Source of the DNA: an uncultured Clostridia bacterium
GTDB lineage: Bacteria > Bacillota > DTU014
NCBI GenBank assembly: GCA_900016865.1
Contig: FIZI01000006.1
Coordinates: forward strand, 620 to 39,222
Direction: 5' to 3'
Length of the DNA stretch: 38,603 bases
A program made the position numbers and the translations under genes. The notes below the pieces were generated by a model. The model ran no database searches and had not been told where the DNA came from. It was given only the letters and a program-made list of their open reading frames with translations. Of the stretch, positions 31,102-38,603 are shown piece after piece (position 1 is the stretch's first letter; each line of letters starts with the position of its first letter).

Positions 31102-32448
31102 ATGATATTTGAAGGCCTGTCAGAAAAACTTCAGCAAACACTGCGCAAGCTCAGAAGCAAGGGCAGGCTGACTGAAAAAGACGTAGACGAGGTTCTTCGC
31201 GAGGTGCGGATCGCACTCCTTGAGGCTGACGTGAACTTCAAAGTTGTTCGCCAGTTCGTACAGTCAGTGAAGGAAAAAGCGATCGGCCAAGACGTGCTTG
31301 GCAGCCTCACGCCGGGCCAGCAAGTTGTCAAGATAGTCCATTCGGAGCTGACCAGCTTGATGGGAGGTACCCAGGCGAAGATCGCAATGGCTCCGAAGCC
31401 GCCTACTGTTGTCATGCTCGTCGGCCTCCAGGGAGCAGGCAAGACTACGGCTTGCGCAAAACTGGCTCGCAGTTTGAAAGCCCAGGGGCACTCCCCACTC
31501 ATGGTTGCTGCAGATGTTTATCGGGCTGCAGCAATCGACCAGTTGAAGGTACTGGGCGACGCAGTAGAAGTTCCGGTCTTTTCAATGGGTGCGGACCAGA
31601 ACCCGGTAGACATCGCAAAGGCTGCAGTGGCGCATGCGGTATCCAGAGGCCGAGACATAGTCCTTGTTGATACCGCCGGGCGCTTGCACATAGACGATGA
31701 TCTCATGACTGAGCTCGAAGAGATCAAGTCAGCAGTCAATCCCAACGAGATCCTTTTGGCCGCAGACGCCATGACAGGCCAGGATGCGGTCAATGTCGCC
31801 AAGGCTTTTGCAGACCGCTTGGGGGTCACAGGAGTCATCTTGACGAAGCTCGACGGAGACGCCAGAGGAGGCGCAGCGCTGTCTATTCGTTCGGTGACAG
31901 GCTGTCCCATCAAGTTTGCGAGCGTCGGCGAGAAACTCGATGCTCTTGAGCCCTTCCATCCTGAGCGAATGGCATCGAGAATACTCGGCATGGGCGATGT
32001 GCTGACTCTCATTGAGAAGGCCGAGGCTGTCATAGATCGGGAGAAGGCCCGCAAGATGGAAGAAAAACTGCGGCGGGCTGAATTCACGCTGGATGATTTC
32101 ATGGATCAGTTGGCTCAGATGAGGCAGATGGGGCCGATTGACCAGATCCTGTCTATGATGCCCGGCTTGGGCAACGTCAAGGCCTTGAAAGGCCTGAGTG
32201 TCGACGAGAAGCAGCTGAGCAGGATTGAGGCAATAGTCAATTCGATGACCAAGGAAGAGCGCCTACGTCCGGAGGTTATCAATGGAAGCCGACGACGCCG
32301 CATAGCTGCGGGCAGTGGCACGTCTGTGCAAGAGGTCAACTCACTGTTGAAGCAATTTGCGCAAACTCGCAAGCTCCTCAAGCAGTTTAAGGATACAGGA
32401 AAGGGACGCGTTAAGCGAGGACGCGGGATCAGATTGCCGTTTATGTAG
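31102..32448 (+). CDS. ffh: Signal recognition particle GTPase Ffh
   Basis: 448 residues: N domain (1-90), G domain with GLQGAGKTT (108-116), VAADVYRAAAIDQLKVL, DTAGRLHIDDDLM and TKLDGDARGGA, then a methionine-rich M domain (about 300-440) with MRQMGPIDQILSMMPG and the RNA-binding SRRRRIAAGSGTSVQEVN. It binds signal peptides and the 4.5S/6S scRNA, which is not in this window. GGAGGAG precedes the ATG. Confidence 0.97.
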   Translation: MIFEGLSEKLQQTLRKLRSKGRLTEKDVDEVLREVRIALLEADVNFKVVRQFVQSVKEKAIGQDVLGSLTPGQQVVKIVHSELTSLMGGTQAKIAMAPKPPTVVMLVGLQGAGKTTACAKLARSLKAQGHSPLMVAADVYRAAAIDQLKVLGDAVEVPVFSMGADQNPVDIAKAAVAHAVSRGRDIVLVDTAGRLHIDDDLMTELEEIKSAVNPNEILLAADAMTGQDAVNVAKAFADRLGVTGVILTKLDGDARGGAALSIRSVTGCPIKFASVGEKLDALEPFHPERMASRILGMGDVLTLIEKAEAVIDREKARKMEEKLRRAEFTLDDFMDQLAQMRQMGPIDQILSMMPGLGNVKALKGLSVDEKQLSRIEAIVNSMTKEERLRPEVINGSRRRRIAAGSGTSVQEVNSLLKQFAQTRKLLKQFKDTGKGRVKRGRGIRLPFM

Positions 32449-32474
32449 GCTGAGTTAGTGTGGAGGTGTTTACA

Positions 32475-32762
32475 ATGGCTGTACGAATCAGACTCACTCG
32501 AACCGGAGCAAAAAAACGGCCCTTTTACAGACTGGTGGTTGCGGATTCCAGATCTCCCCGTGATGGGAGGTTTATCGAGATACTGGGCCACTACAACCCA
32601 ATCACCGAACCTTCGGTCGTAAAGGTTGACGAAGAGCGCGCTGTATACTGGCTCCTCAACGGCGCGAAGCCTTCAGACACCGCGAGGGCACTTCTCAAGA
32701 AGGCAGGCGTCATGGAGAAGTATGAGGAGGCTAGAAGGACCAGGACCCAGCAGGCCGACTAG
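32475..32762 (+). CDS. rpsP: 30S ribosomal protein S16
   Basis: 95 residues. The canonical S16 start [35 protein letters not shown] and LGHYNP are present. The ATG at 32475 has GGAGGTG upstream. An open frame begins at 32460, inside that ribosome-binding site. It is the first gene of the conserved ffh-linked ribosome maturation block. Confidence 0.97.
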   Translation: MAVRIRLTRTGAKKRPFYRLVVADSRSPRDGRFIEILGHYNPITEPSVVKVDEERAVYWLLNGAKPSDTARALLKKAGVMEKYEEARRTRTQQAD

Positions 32763-32792
32763 GCTTTTTCATTGAATTGGGGGTGCCGGGCT

Positions 32793-33023
32793 GTGAAAGA
32801 GCTTGTTGAGTTCATCGCTAAGTCGTTGGTTGAGCACCCAGACGAAGTGAGGGTGACGGAGATAGACCATGGCGGTGGCGTAGTCACTTATGAGCTGCGC
32901 GTCGCGGAGTCGGATATGGGCAAGGTCATCGGACGGCAGGGTCGAGTTGCTCGCGCTATCAGGTCCGTAGTCAAGGCCGCTGCAACTAGGCAGCACAAAA
33001 AGGTCACCGTAGAGATCCGTTAG
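32793..33023 (+). CDS. khpA: KH-domain RNA-binding protein KhpA (YlqC)
   Basis: 76 residues, a single KH domain with the loop VIGRQGRVARAIR (GxxG is GRQG). KhpA pairs with KhpB/Jag to bind RNA and affects cell elongation in Gram-positive cocci. GTG 32793 has GGGGGTG 7 nt upstream and gives the family N-terminus KELVEFIAKSLVEHP. Confidence 0.95.
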   Translation: MKELVEFIAKSLVEHPDEVRVTEIDHGGGVVTYELRVAESDMGKVIGRQGRVARAIRSVVKAAATRQHKKVTVEIR

Positions 33024-33082
33024 CTGACTATACGTGCATCAGCTCTTTACGGGAGTACGTGACTCGAGGAGAGCTGTCACAG

Positions 33083-33490
33083 ATGAAGTCGATCAATGTC
33101 AAGAGGACTGTCGTCGTCAAGGCGATTGTAACTGAAAAACTCAAGGAAGACACCCTTGATAGGATCAGGTCTTCGCTCAACCGTGTCGAGCTGGAGCTTC
33201 AGCAGATGGAGTTTCAGAGCAAGCGGACGATTTCCAGTTTGGACAAGCAGAACGTAAAGCAGGCGGTTGCTATCCGTCAGCAGCTGGAGGCCGAAAAACA
33301 GAAGAGACTTGAAGCCAAGAAACGACTCCGGAGCCAACTGCAGGAGGTCACGCAGTGGCAAATCGGTGACGAGGTCATTCAAGGGACACTTGAGGGCAGT
33401 GTAGACCTGAAGATCGGAGACAACATCGCGTCCATCTTGACCTCGGAGATAGTGGTTAAGGACGGGACAGTTGTAGATATCAGGGAGTAG
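33083..33490 (+). CDS. ylqD: YlqD family protein
   Basis: 135 residues, mostly a charged coiled coil (about 10-95: VVKAIVTEKLKEDTLDRIRSSL, QQLEAEKQKRLEAKKRLRSQL) followed by a small beta-barrel-like end (IQGTLEGSVDLKIGDNIASIL). It matches the YlqD family found between ylqC and rimM in Bacillota. Function is unknown. The ATG at 33083 has GAGGAGAG 9 nt upstream; GTG 33059 is less likely. Confidence 0.88.
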   Translation: MKSINVKRTVVVKAIVTEKLKEDTLDRIRSSLNRVELELQQMEFQSKRTISSLDKQNVKQAVAIRQQLEAEKQKRLEAKKRLRSQLQEVTQWQIGDEVIQGTLEGSVDLKIGDNIASILTSEIVVKDGTVVDIRE

Positions 33491-33501
33491 GTGACGGGCA
33501 G

Positions 33502-34005
33502 GTGGGTGAGGATCTACTGACCATCGGCCGCATCCTTAAGCCTCATGGTGTGCGGGGCGATGTGAGGGTGTTGCCTCTCACTGACTGGCCCGAACGTTTT
33601 CTAGAGCTTGAGCGCGTGTTCGTTGGGAGCCACGAGGCCAACGAGCAATATGCTGTGAGAGGAGTGTCGCTTCACGGAAAGGTGGTGCTCCTTGGGCTGA
33701 CCGGGATCGACAGCAGAGATCGAGCCGAGGATCTCCGGGGGCACTCAGTGATGATCCCAGAGAGCGAACGCGTAGAGCTGCCTCCTGATCATTACTACAT
33801 CTACGAACTCATAGGAGTCGACTGCTACACGACAGACGGCACGTTGGTCGGCAAGGTGACTGACGTTCTCAGTACGGGGGCCAATGACGTCTATGTCGTC
33901 GAGGGCCCTTCCGGAGTTCATTACGTTCCTGCAGTGAAGGCCGTAGTAAGGGAGATCGACCTTGAGGCAAACAGGATGGTGGTCGAGTGGCTCGACGGGA
34001 TGTAG
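33502..34005 (+). CDS. rimM: 16S rRNA processing protein RimM
   Basis: 167 residues. The N-terminal RimM domain starts LTIGRILKPHGVRGDVRVLPLTDWPERF and contains LLGLTGIDSRDRAEDLRG. The C-terminal PRC-barrel contains YYIYELIGVDCYT, GKVTDVLSTGANDVYVVEG and VHYVPAVKAVVREID. It helps mature the 30S head and binds S19. The start is GTG 33502, 12 nt after the ylqD stop. Confidence 0.95.
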   Translation: MGEDLLTIGRILKPHGVRGDVRVLPLTDWPERFLELERVFVGSHEANEQYAVRGVSLHGKVVLLGLTGIDSRDRAEDLRGHSVMIPESERVELPPDHYYIYELIGVDCYTTDGTLVGKVTDVLSTGANDVYVVEGPSGVHYVPAVKAVVREIDLEANRMVVEWLDGM

Positions 34006-34050
34006 CCCAGGGAACCTGCGCGTCTTGGCTGTTCCCGCAGAGGTGAGCCC

Positions 34051-34896
34051 ATGCGAATAGACATTCTGACTCTTTTCCCGGCTATGTTTCAGGGCCCGCT
34101 GTCTGAGAGCATAATCGGGCGGGCAGTCGATCAAGGGATCCTCGACATAAGGATCCACGATATACGTGCATTCGCCACAGACAAGCACAGGACAGTCGAT
34201 GACTACCCGTTCGGTGGCGGAGCCGGTATGGTCATGAAGCCCGAACCGCTGTTTGCAGCGATTGAGGCCTGTGCGGGCGACGAAGAGGTCACCGAGGCCG
34301 AGGTTTCTAAGGCTGGAGATTGCTCAGAGGATGAGTGCGAGATCACTGTCCATGTGACCAGGTCTGGCAGGCGGTTTAGGTGCCCGATAATATTGATGAC
34401 TCCTCAGGGTACTCCTCTAGAGCAACAGCTAGCTCGCAGACTGGCTAGGTACCACCGAATGGTCATAGTGTGTGGCCACTATGAAGGAGTAGACGAGCGG
34501 GTCCGGTACGATTTGATAACCCACGAGATCTCGATTGGCGACTATGTGTTAACAGGCGGCGAGCTGCCTGCTATGGTCCTGGTAGATGTAGTGTCGAGGA
34601 TGATTCCAGGTGTCATCAAGGAACGTGAATCTTATGAGAACGACTCGTTTTATACCGGACTGCTCGAGCACCCGCACTATACGAGACCTAGGGAATTCCG
34701 AGGAATGGTTGTGCCGGATGTCCTAGTCAGCGGCAATCACGCGATGATAGACCAATGGCGCCGGAAGGAATCCCTCCGGAGGACACTTCAATGCCGCCCT
34801 GACCTTCTTGAGACTGCGGAGCTGACAGATCAGGACCGCAAGTGGTTGAAGGAGATAGCCGAGGAGCTTCCTCAACAGCCCCGTCGGAGACCATAG
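34051..34896 (+). CDS. trmD: tRNA (guanine(37)-N1)-methyltransferase TrmD
   Basis: 281 residues, a SPOUT-class methyltransferase. [25 protein letters not shown] and [17 protein letters not shown] start the domain. The trefoil-knot SAM site is [29 protein letters not shown]. It methylates G37 of tRNAs reading CNN codons and prevents frameshifting. The protein is about 30-40 residues longer than usual because of an acidic then basic insertion at residues 74-111 ([19 protein letters not shown]... [10 protein letters not shown]). The ATG has AGAGGTGAG upstream. Confidence 0.96.
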   Translation: MRIDILTLFPAMFQGPLSESIIGRAVDQGILDIRIHDIRAFATDKHRTVDDYPFGGGAGMVMKPEPLFAAIEACAGDEEVTEAEVSKAGDCSEDECEITVHVTRSGRRFRCPIILMTPQGTPLEQQLARRLARYHRMVIVCGHYEGVDERVRYDLITHEISIGDYVLTGGELPAMVLVDVVSRMIPGVIKERESYENDSFYTGLLEHPHYTRPREFRGMVVPDVLVSGNHAMIDQWRRKESLRRTLQCRPDLLETAELTDQDRKWLKEIAEELPQQPRRRP

Positions 34897-34905
34897 ACGG
34901 GCGGC

Positions 34906-34946
34906 TTGCGTTGTCTTGAAAGGCAACGGTCAGAGTGACAACGCAA
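34906..34946 (+). terminator. Hairpin between trmD and rplS
   Basis: A perfect 10-bp stem TTGCGTTGTC/GACAACGCAA encloses a 21-nt loop. No T-tract follows, and a consensus promoter begins 21 nt later. It probably attenuates read-through from trmD into rplS. Confidence 0.5.
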
Positions 34947-34967
34947 ACGGCTCATAGCAGACTTGCA

Positions 34968-34996
34968 TTGTCAGTCATTAACGGCTATAGTATAAT
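34968..34996 (+). promoter_or_regulatory. Sigma-A promoter of rplS-lepB-rbgA-rnhB
   Basis: TTGTCA (34968-34973) and a perfect TATAAT (34991-34996) are 17 nt apart. The leader is about 80 nt and contains the hairpin AATGCG/CGCATT (35025-35030 with 35037-35042). Confidence 0.82.
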
Positions 34997-35002
34997 GGTG
35001 TT

Positions 35003-35082
35003 TGCTGAGGATACGAAAAGACTTAATGCGCGGATACGCATTGTGGTTGTGCCCAATGTATTGGAGGAGGTAGGGGAGACCC
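35003..35082 (+). promoter_or_regulatory. rplS 5' leader with a small hairpin, possible L19 autoregulatory element
   Basis: The leader between the promoter and the rplS ATG has a 6-bp stem AATGCG/CGCATT with a 6-nt loop and ends in a strong GGAGGAGG. Bacillota rplS genes are known to have L19-binding leaders. I see a hairpin but cannot confirm the conserved L19 leader fold. Confidence 0.3.
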
Positions 35083-35430
35083 ATGAATGTCATAGATCAG
35101 CTTGAAAAGGAGCAGTTGCGGACTGATCTGCCGGATTTTGGGCCTGGTGACGGAGTGAGGGTCCACCTCAAGGTCATAGAGGGCGAAAGAGAGAGAATAC
35201 AGGTCTTCGAAGGCACCGTTATTCGCAGAAGCGGTGGTGGCGTCAGGGAGACCTTTACTGTTCGTAAGGTCTCTCAGGGAATAGGCGTTGAGCGTACACT
35301 TCCGCTCCATTCACCCCGTATTGCCAAGATCGAGGTAACGCGCAGAGGCCGCGTCCGTCGCGCGAAGCTCTACTACCTCAGAGATCGAGTGGGCAAGGCT
35401 GCCAGGGTAGCAGAGAGGCACCAGAGGTAA
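35083..35430 (+). CDS. rplS: 50S ribosomal protein L19
   Basis: 115 residues. The canonical block [56 protein letters not shown] is present in pieces throughout, ending [24 protein letters not shown]19 lies at the 30S-50S interface. It is preceded by its own promoter and by GGAGGAGG. Confidence 0.97.
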   Translation: MNVIDQLEKEQLRTDLPDFGPGDGVRVHLKVIEGERERIQVFEGTVIRRSGGGVRETFTVRKVSQGIGVERTLPLHSPRIAKIEVTRRGRVRRAKLYYLRDRVGKAARVAERHQR

Positions 35431-35507
35431 GAATCGATGCAATAGAGTTGTCTCGTGAGAAATGGGGCTCCAAGTGGGCCTCTTTTTCTGATTCGGAGGT
35501 TGATACG

Positions 35508-36062
35508 GTGTCGTGGAAATCTGAGGTCTGGGAGTTTGTACAGGCAGTTGCGATAGCAGCGGTCCTGTCCATTTTCATCATAACATTCGTTATGCAGTCT
35601 TTTTTGGTTGAAGGCAGTTCTATGTACCCGACACTAAGCGACAGAGACAGGCTTTTTGTCAACAAGCTTGTCTACAGGTTTAGGGAGCCCCAAAGAGGAG
35701 AGATCATTGTGTTCAGGTATCCCGCTGATCCTCGCAGGAACTTCATAAAGAGGGTCATAGGGATACCGGGAGACCGTGTAGCCGTCTCCGGCGGGATCGT
35801 CTATGTGAATGGTGTCCCGCTTGAGGAGCCCTATATCAACGAACCGACCTATGGCAGATACCCTGAGACGGTTGTACCGGAGAATACTGTGTTCGTCTTG
35901 GGAGACAACCGTAACCACTCTCAGGACAGCAGAGAACCCTCTGTCGGGTTTGTGCCTTACAAGAACATCGTTGGAGAGGCATTTGTTCGCTATTGGCCCT
36001 TGACGAAGGTCTCGATAGTGGACAGCGTGGGTTTTGTAGATCCCTTTGCAGACGATCAGTAG
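35508..36062 (+). CDS. lepB: Signal peptidase I
   Basis: 184 residues, the Gram-positive single-membrane-span type. It has one N-terminal membrane anchor (VQAVAIAAVLSIFIITFVM), the catalytic S38 in EGSSMYPTL, K81 in NFIKRVIGIPGD, and the C-terminal box VFVLGDNRNHSQDSR. It removes signal peptides from exported proteins such as the secreted and LysM proteins in this window. I chose GTG 35508, which has GGAGG about 9 nt upstream and gives the usual 184-residue length. The open frame from TTG 35448 has no ribosome-binding site. Confidence 0.94.
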   Translation: MSWKSEVWEFVQAVAIAAVLSIFIITFVMQSFLVEGSSMYPTLSDRDRLFVNKLVYRFREPQRGEIIVFRYPADPRRNFIKRVIGIPGDRVAVSGGIVYVNGVPLEEPYINEPTYGRYPETVVPENTVFVLGDNRNHSQDSREPSVGFVPYKNIVGEAFVRYWPLTKVSIVDSVGFVDPFADDQ

Positions 36063-36071
36063 GGTGAGAAG

Positions 36072-36923
36072 ATGATACAGTGGTATCCGGGACACATGGC
36101 GAAGGCCAAGAGAGAGATCCGCGAGAAGCTTCGGATCATCGACATTGTGGTCGAGCTGCGAGACTCGAGAATACCTGTTTCCAGCAGCAATCCGGATCTC
36201 CCCGGGCTGCTTGGAAACAAGACGAGGATCATCGTGCTCAACAAGTCCGACCTCAGCGACCCGAGCGTCACAGATGCGTGGATCAATACACTTTCTAGTT
36301 CGGGGGATGAGGTTGTTCCTGTGGAAGCTGTGACAGGCAAGGGACTGGCGGAGGTCAGGCGCATAGCTTCTTCTGTAGCTGCAGAGCTGTCTCGCAGAAT
36401 GGCTGCTCGCGGCAGGCGCCCTCGGCCCGCACGGATGCTGGTCGTAGGGGTGCCCAACGTAGGCAAGTCGACGTTCATCAACAGACTCGCCGGCAGGAGT
36501 GCAGCGCGGACGGGTGACAGACCCGGGGTGACTAGAGGCCAGCAGTGGGTGTCTGTTGGGAGGTCACTCCAACTCTTGGATACGCCGGGCCTGCTGTGGC
36601 CCAAGTTTGATGATCAGCAAGTCGGAATCAAGCTTGCTGTCACGTCAGCTGTGGATGACAGGTTGACGGACGCAGAGATGTTGAGCAGATGGCTGATTAA
36701 GTTTCTCGTCGATCGCTATCCTGAGGTGCTCTCAAGATACGTCGGGGACGAGCATCTGCCACCTGATTGTGATGAGATCGTCCTTCTGATCGGACGCAGG
36801 CGCGGGTGCCTTCTGTCCGGCGGCAGGGTCGATACGCAGCGCACAGCTGAGATGATCCTCAAGGACTTCCGCGCCGGAAGGATTGGCAGAGTGTCTCTGG
36901 AACGACCGGAGGATGGACTATGA
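36072..36923 (+). CDS. rbgA: Ribosome biogenesis GTPase RbgA (YlqF)
   Basis: 283 residues, a circularly permuted GTPase: G4 (LNKSDL, 56-61) precedes G1 (GVPNVGKST, 126-134) and G3 (DTPG, 170-173). The N-terminus IQWYPGHMAKAKREI has the histidine typical of RbgA. A C-terminal ANTAR-like helical domain follows. The protein is needed for late 50S assembly in Bacillus. GGTGAG precedes the ATG, and the end overlaps rnhB by ATGA. Confidence 0.96.
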   Translation: MIQWYPGHMAKAKREIREKLRIIDIVVELRDSRIPVSSSNPDLPGLLGNKTRIIVLNKSDLSDPSVTDAWINTLSSSGDEVVPVEAVTGKGLAEVRRIASSVAAELSRRMAARGRRPRPARMLVVGVPNVGKSTFINRLAGRSAARTGDRPGVTRGQQWVSVGRSLQLLDTPGLLWPKFDDQQVGIKLAVTSAVDDRLTDAEMLSRWLIKFLVDRYPEVLSRYVGDEHLPPDCDEIVLLIGRRRGCLLSGGRVDTQRTAEMILKDFRAGRIGRVSLERPEDGL

Positions 36924-37690
36924 ACGACTTACTTGGATCTGCGGACGCTATGCCCCGCCATGAGCGGGACATCGAGCGGTTGACTCTGGCGGAGATCGTG
37001 TCGATAGTCGCCTCCTTTAAGCCTCGGCGTCACCGAGCGCTACGCAACTCCGATGAGGCACGCAGCCGTATAGAGACGATGGCGAGAGCTGGTCTTGATG
37101 CAGCAGCAGGCATCGAAAGCCGAACTGCAGGAGTTGATGAGGCGGGCCGGGGCCCGCTGGCCGGACCGGTGGTCGCCGCGGCGGTAGTGCTGCCTACAGG
37201 CAGTGATAGCCACCTAGTTGATTCCCTGTTGGGCATAAACGACTCCAAACGTCTGTCGCCTTTGAGGAGATGCTTGCTTTTCTTGGAGATCATGAGAGTT
37301 GCCGAAGAGGTGTCCCTTGGGATTGCCACATCTGCAGAGATTGATCACGTCAATATTCGCGAAGCTACTCACATGGCGATGCGCCGAGCTGTTGGTGGGT
37401 TGAAGCAAACACCGGATCTCGCGCTTGTAGACGGCAACAGCGATCCCGGACTTCCTTGTCCGACCCAGTGCATTGTCAAGGGAGATGCCCGAGTGCTTTC
37501 GATCTCTGCAGCGTCCATCGTTGCCAAGGTCGCTAGGGACGTGATTATGGATTCTTTGCACTCGATGTATCCGCAGTACGGCTTTGACAGCAACAAAGGG
37601 TACCCTACTAAGGCTCATTATCAAGCCCTCGAGAAATACGGCCCATGTCCGGTCCACAGAAAGACATTTCGGCTCTCAAGTAGCGCTTGA
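36920..37690 (+). CDS. rnhB: Ribonuclease HII
   Basis: 256 residues, with about 65 residues of N-terminal extension (LTLAEIVSIVASF...) as in Bacillus RnhB, then the RNase HII core: AGVDEAGRGPLAGPVV with D73 and E74, INDSKRLSP, LVDGNSDPGLP and ISAASIVAKVARD. It cuts RNA of RNA-DNA hybrids and single ribonucleotides in DNA. The ATG overlaps the rbgA stop. The gene faces the convergent comM gene with a 32-nt gap. Confidence 0.96.
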   Translation: MNDLLGSADAMPRHERDIERLTLAEIVSIVASFKPRRHRALRNSDEARSRIETMARAGLDAAAGIESRTAGVDEAGRGPLAGPVVAAAVVLPTGSDSHLVDSLLGINDSKRLSPLRRCLLFLEIMRVAEEVSLGIATSAEIDHVNIREATHMAMRRAVGGLKQTPDLALVDGNSDPGLPCPTQCIVKGDARVLSISAASIVAKVARDVIMDSLHSMYPQYGFDSNKGYPTKAHYQALEKYGPCPVHRKTFRLSSSA

Positions 37691-37722
37691 TCCGGTGCGA
37701 AGCAACCGTGAAGCACTCTTGA

Positions 37723-38603
37723 TCATATCTGCCGAAATTGAAGGGCTTCGGCAATATGCCGCACTTCAATCTTGGACTTGCCGTCCATGTCAGCTATTGT
37801 ACGGGCGACCTTGAGACAGCGCGTCATTCCTCTGCCGGTCAGTTGAAGCCTCCTGCCGCCCTCGATCAGCAAACGTTCGGCCTCAGGCGTCATGATGCAG
37901 TAGCGGTGGATTTCTGCAGGGTTCATTTGTGAGTTGACGACGGTCGTGCTGCCACTCTTTTTGAACCGCTCGAGCTGGATGTCTCGCGCACGGCACACTC
38001 GCGACCTCACAGTCGCAGAATCCTCGGCAGCCCCTTCGACAGCTACGCGAGCGAGGCGTTCTGACGGCTCGGGAAGCACGTTGATCGTCATATCCATGCG
38101 ATCCAGAAAAGGGCCGGATAGGACTGACCTGTATGAGCGGATCTCTCGTTCAGTGCAGCGGCACTCCCTGTCCGCTGAACCAAAGAAGCCACACGCGCAT
38201 GGGTTCATCGACGCGATTAGGAATACCCGACAGGGGTATACAACGGTCTGGAGGTGCCTGTTGAGCACCACTCTGCCCGAGTCAAGAGGCTCTCTGAGGG
38301 CATCTGTGACCTTCTTGTTGAACTCGCCCAGCTCGTCCAGGTAGAGGACACCATTGTGGGCCAGACTGAGCTCGCCAGGACGCAGCGGCCTCCCGCCTCC
38401 GATTAGACCTGCGAGAGTTGTACTGTGGTGCGGAGCGCGAAAGGGTCTGTGTTCCAACAGAGGCCGCGAACGTTCGAGAATCCCGGCTATGCTGTGAATT
38501 TTGGTAGTCTCGATGGCTTCTCTTAGCGTGAGGGGAGGCAGGATCCCTGGAACGCAGGATGCTAGCATGCTCTTGCCAGAACCGGGCGGCCCGATCATGA
38601 GAA
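37723..38603 (-). CDS. comM: ComM/YifB-family Mg-chelatase-like AAA+ ATPase, C-terminal part (5' end outside window)
   Basis: The frame is open to the right edge, so the N-terminal Lon-like domain is missing from view. The visible part starts at LMIGPPGSGKSMLA (Walker A) and continues with FRAPHHSTTLAGLIGGG, Walker B GVLYLDELGEF, the sensor-like IASMNPCACGFFG with a zinc-type Cys cluster (CRC), and a C-terminal lid with TGRGMTRCLKVARTIADMDG. In Haemophilus and Vibrio, ComM is a helicase for branch migration during natural transformation. The role in Bacillota is not established. Its position after rnhB is common in Bacillota. Confidence 0.94.
   Translation of the reverse strand, partial: LMIGPPGSGKSMLASCVPGILPPLTLREAIETTKIHSIAGILERSRPLLEHRPFRAPHHSTTLAGLIGGGRPLRPGELSLAHNGVLYLDELGEFNKKVTDALREPLDSGRVVLNRHLQTVVYPCRVFLIASMNPCACGFFGSADRECRCTEREIRSYRSVLSGPFLDRMDMTINVLPEPSERLARVAVEGAAEDSATVRSRVCRARDIQLERFKKSGSTTVVNSQMNPAEIHRYCIMTPEAERLLIEGGRRLQLTGRGMTRCLKVARTIADMDGKSKIEVRHIAEALQFRQI

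Noticed and set aside
35456-35494. A possible terminator between rplS and lepB (GGGCTCC...GGGCC then TTTTT)
   Set aside because: The stem is only about 5 bp with a bulge. The T-run alone is not enough to call a terminator.

Overview
The window is a chromosomal housekeeping segment from a spore-forming member of the Bacillota (Firmicutes), most likely a Clostridia-type or related deep lineage rather than a Bacillus. The gene content and order match blocks known from Bacillus subtilis (yloU-yloV...recG, ylbH-coaD-ylbJ-ylbL-ylbN-rpmF, fapR-plsX-fab-acpP-rnc-smc-ftsY and ylxM-ffh-rpsP-ylqC-ylqD-rimM-trmD-rplS-lepB-rbgA-rnhB). YlbJ and a SigH-like sigma factor point to endospore formation. I see no tRNA, rRNA, CRISPR array, insertion sequence or prophage gene. 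16 of the 39 genes whose start is visible appear to use a codon other than ATG.

Layout. (1) 1-2312: the end of an Lrp/AsnC regulator overlapping an alanine/aspartate-type aminotransferase, then a convergent YugP membrane zinc peptidase. (2) 2513-9607: a forward run of yloU, fatty-acid kinase FakA, FakB (DegV), RecG, RsmD, CoaD and a coiled-coil protein. (3) 9765-15144: a looser stretch that interrupts the conserved order, with an orphan HemE-superfamily protein, an unknown secreted protein on the minus strand, ylbJ on the minus strand and an orphan Gfo/Idh/MocA oxidoreductase. (4) 15197-18089: the PDZ-Lon protease YlbL, a LysM wall protein, YlbN (DUF177) and ribosomal protein L32. (5) 18225-25038: the fatty acid regulon. 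A FapR operator overlaps the promoter of fapR-plsX-fabH-fabD-fabG-acpP-fabF-rnc. (6) 25257-32448: a SigH-like sigma factor, SMC, FtsY, YlxM and Ffh, i.e. chromosome organisation and the signal recognition particle. (7) 32475-37690: rpsP, khpA, ylqD, rimM, trmD, rplS, lepB, rbgA and rnhB, a ribosome-maturation and secretion operon. (8) The right edge carries the 3' part of a convergent comM/yifB Mg-chelatase-like ATPase.

How it works together. Exogenous fatty acids activated by FakA/FakB and acyl groups made by FabH/D/G/F on AcpP both feed PlsX, with malonyl-CoA sensed by FapR. L32, S16, L19, RimM, RbgA and TrmD build or tune ribosomes. Ffh, FtsY and LepB form a co-translational secretion route.

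No clearly new multi-gene system is visible. The best leads are smaller: fabD appears to start with ATT; an 82-nt nested RNA structure would mask the smc ribosome-binding site; three mutually complementary copies of a 7-10-bp element lie in the only large intergenic gap (12113-12470); a SigH-like sigma factor sits between rnc and smc; and the LysM protein ends in a conserved-looking His/Cys-rich domain that I cannot assign.
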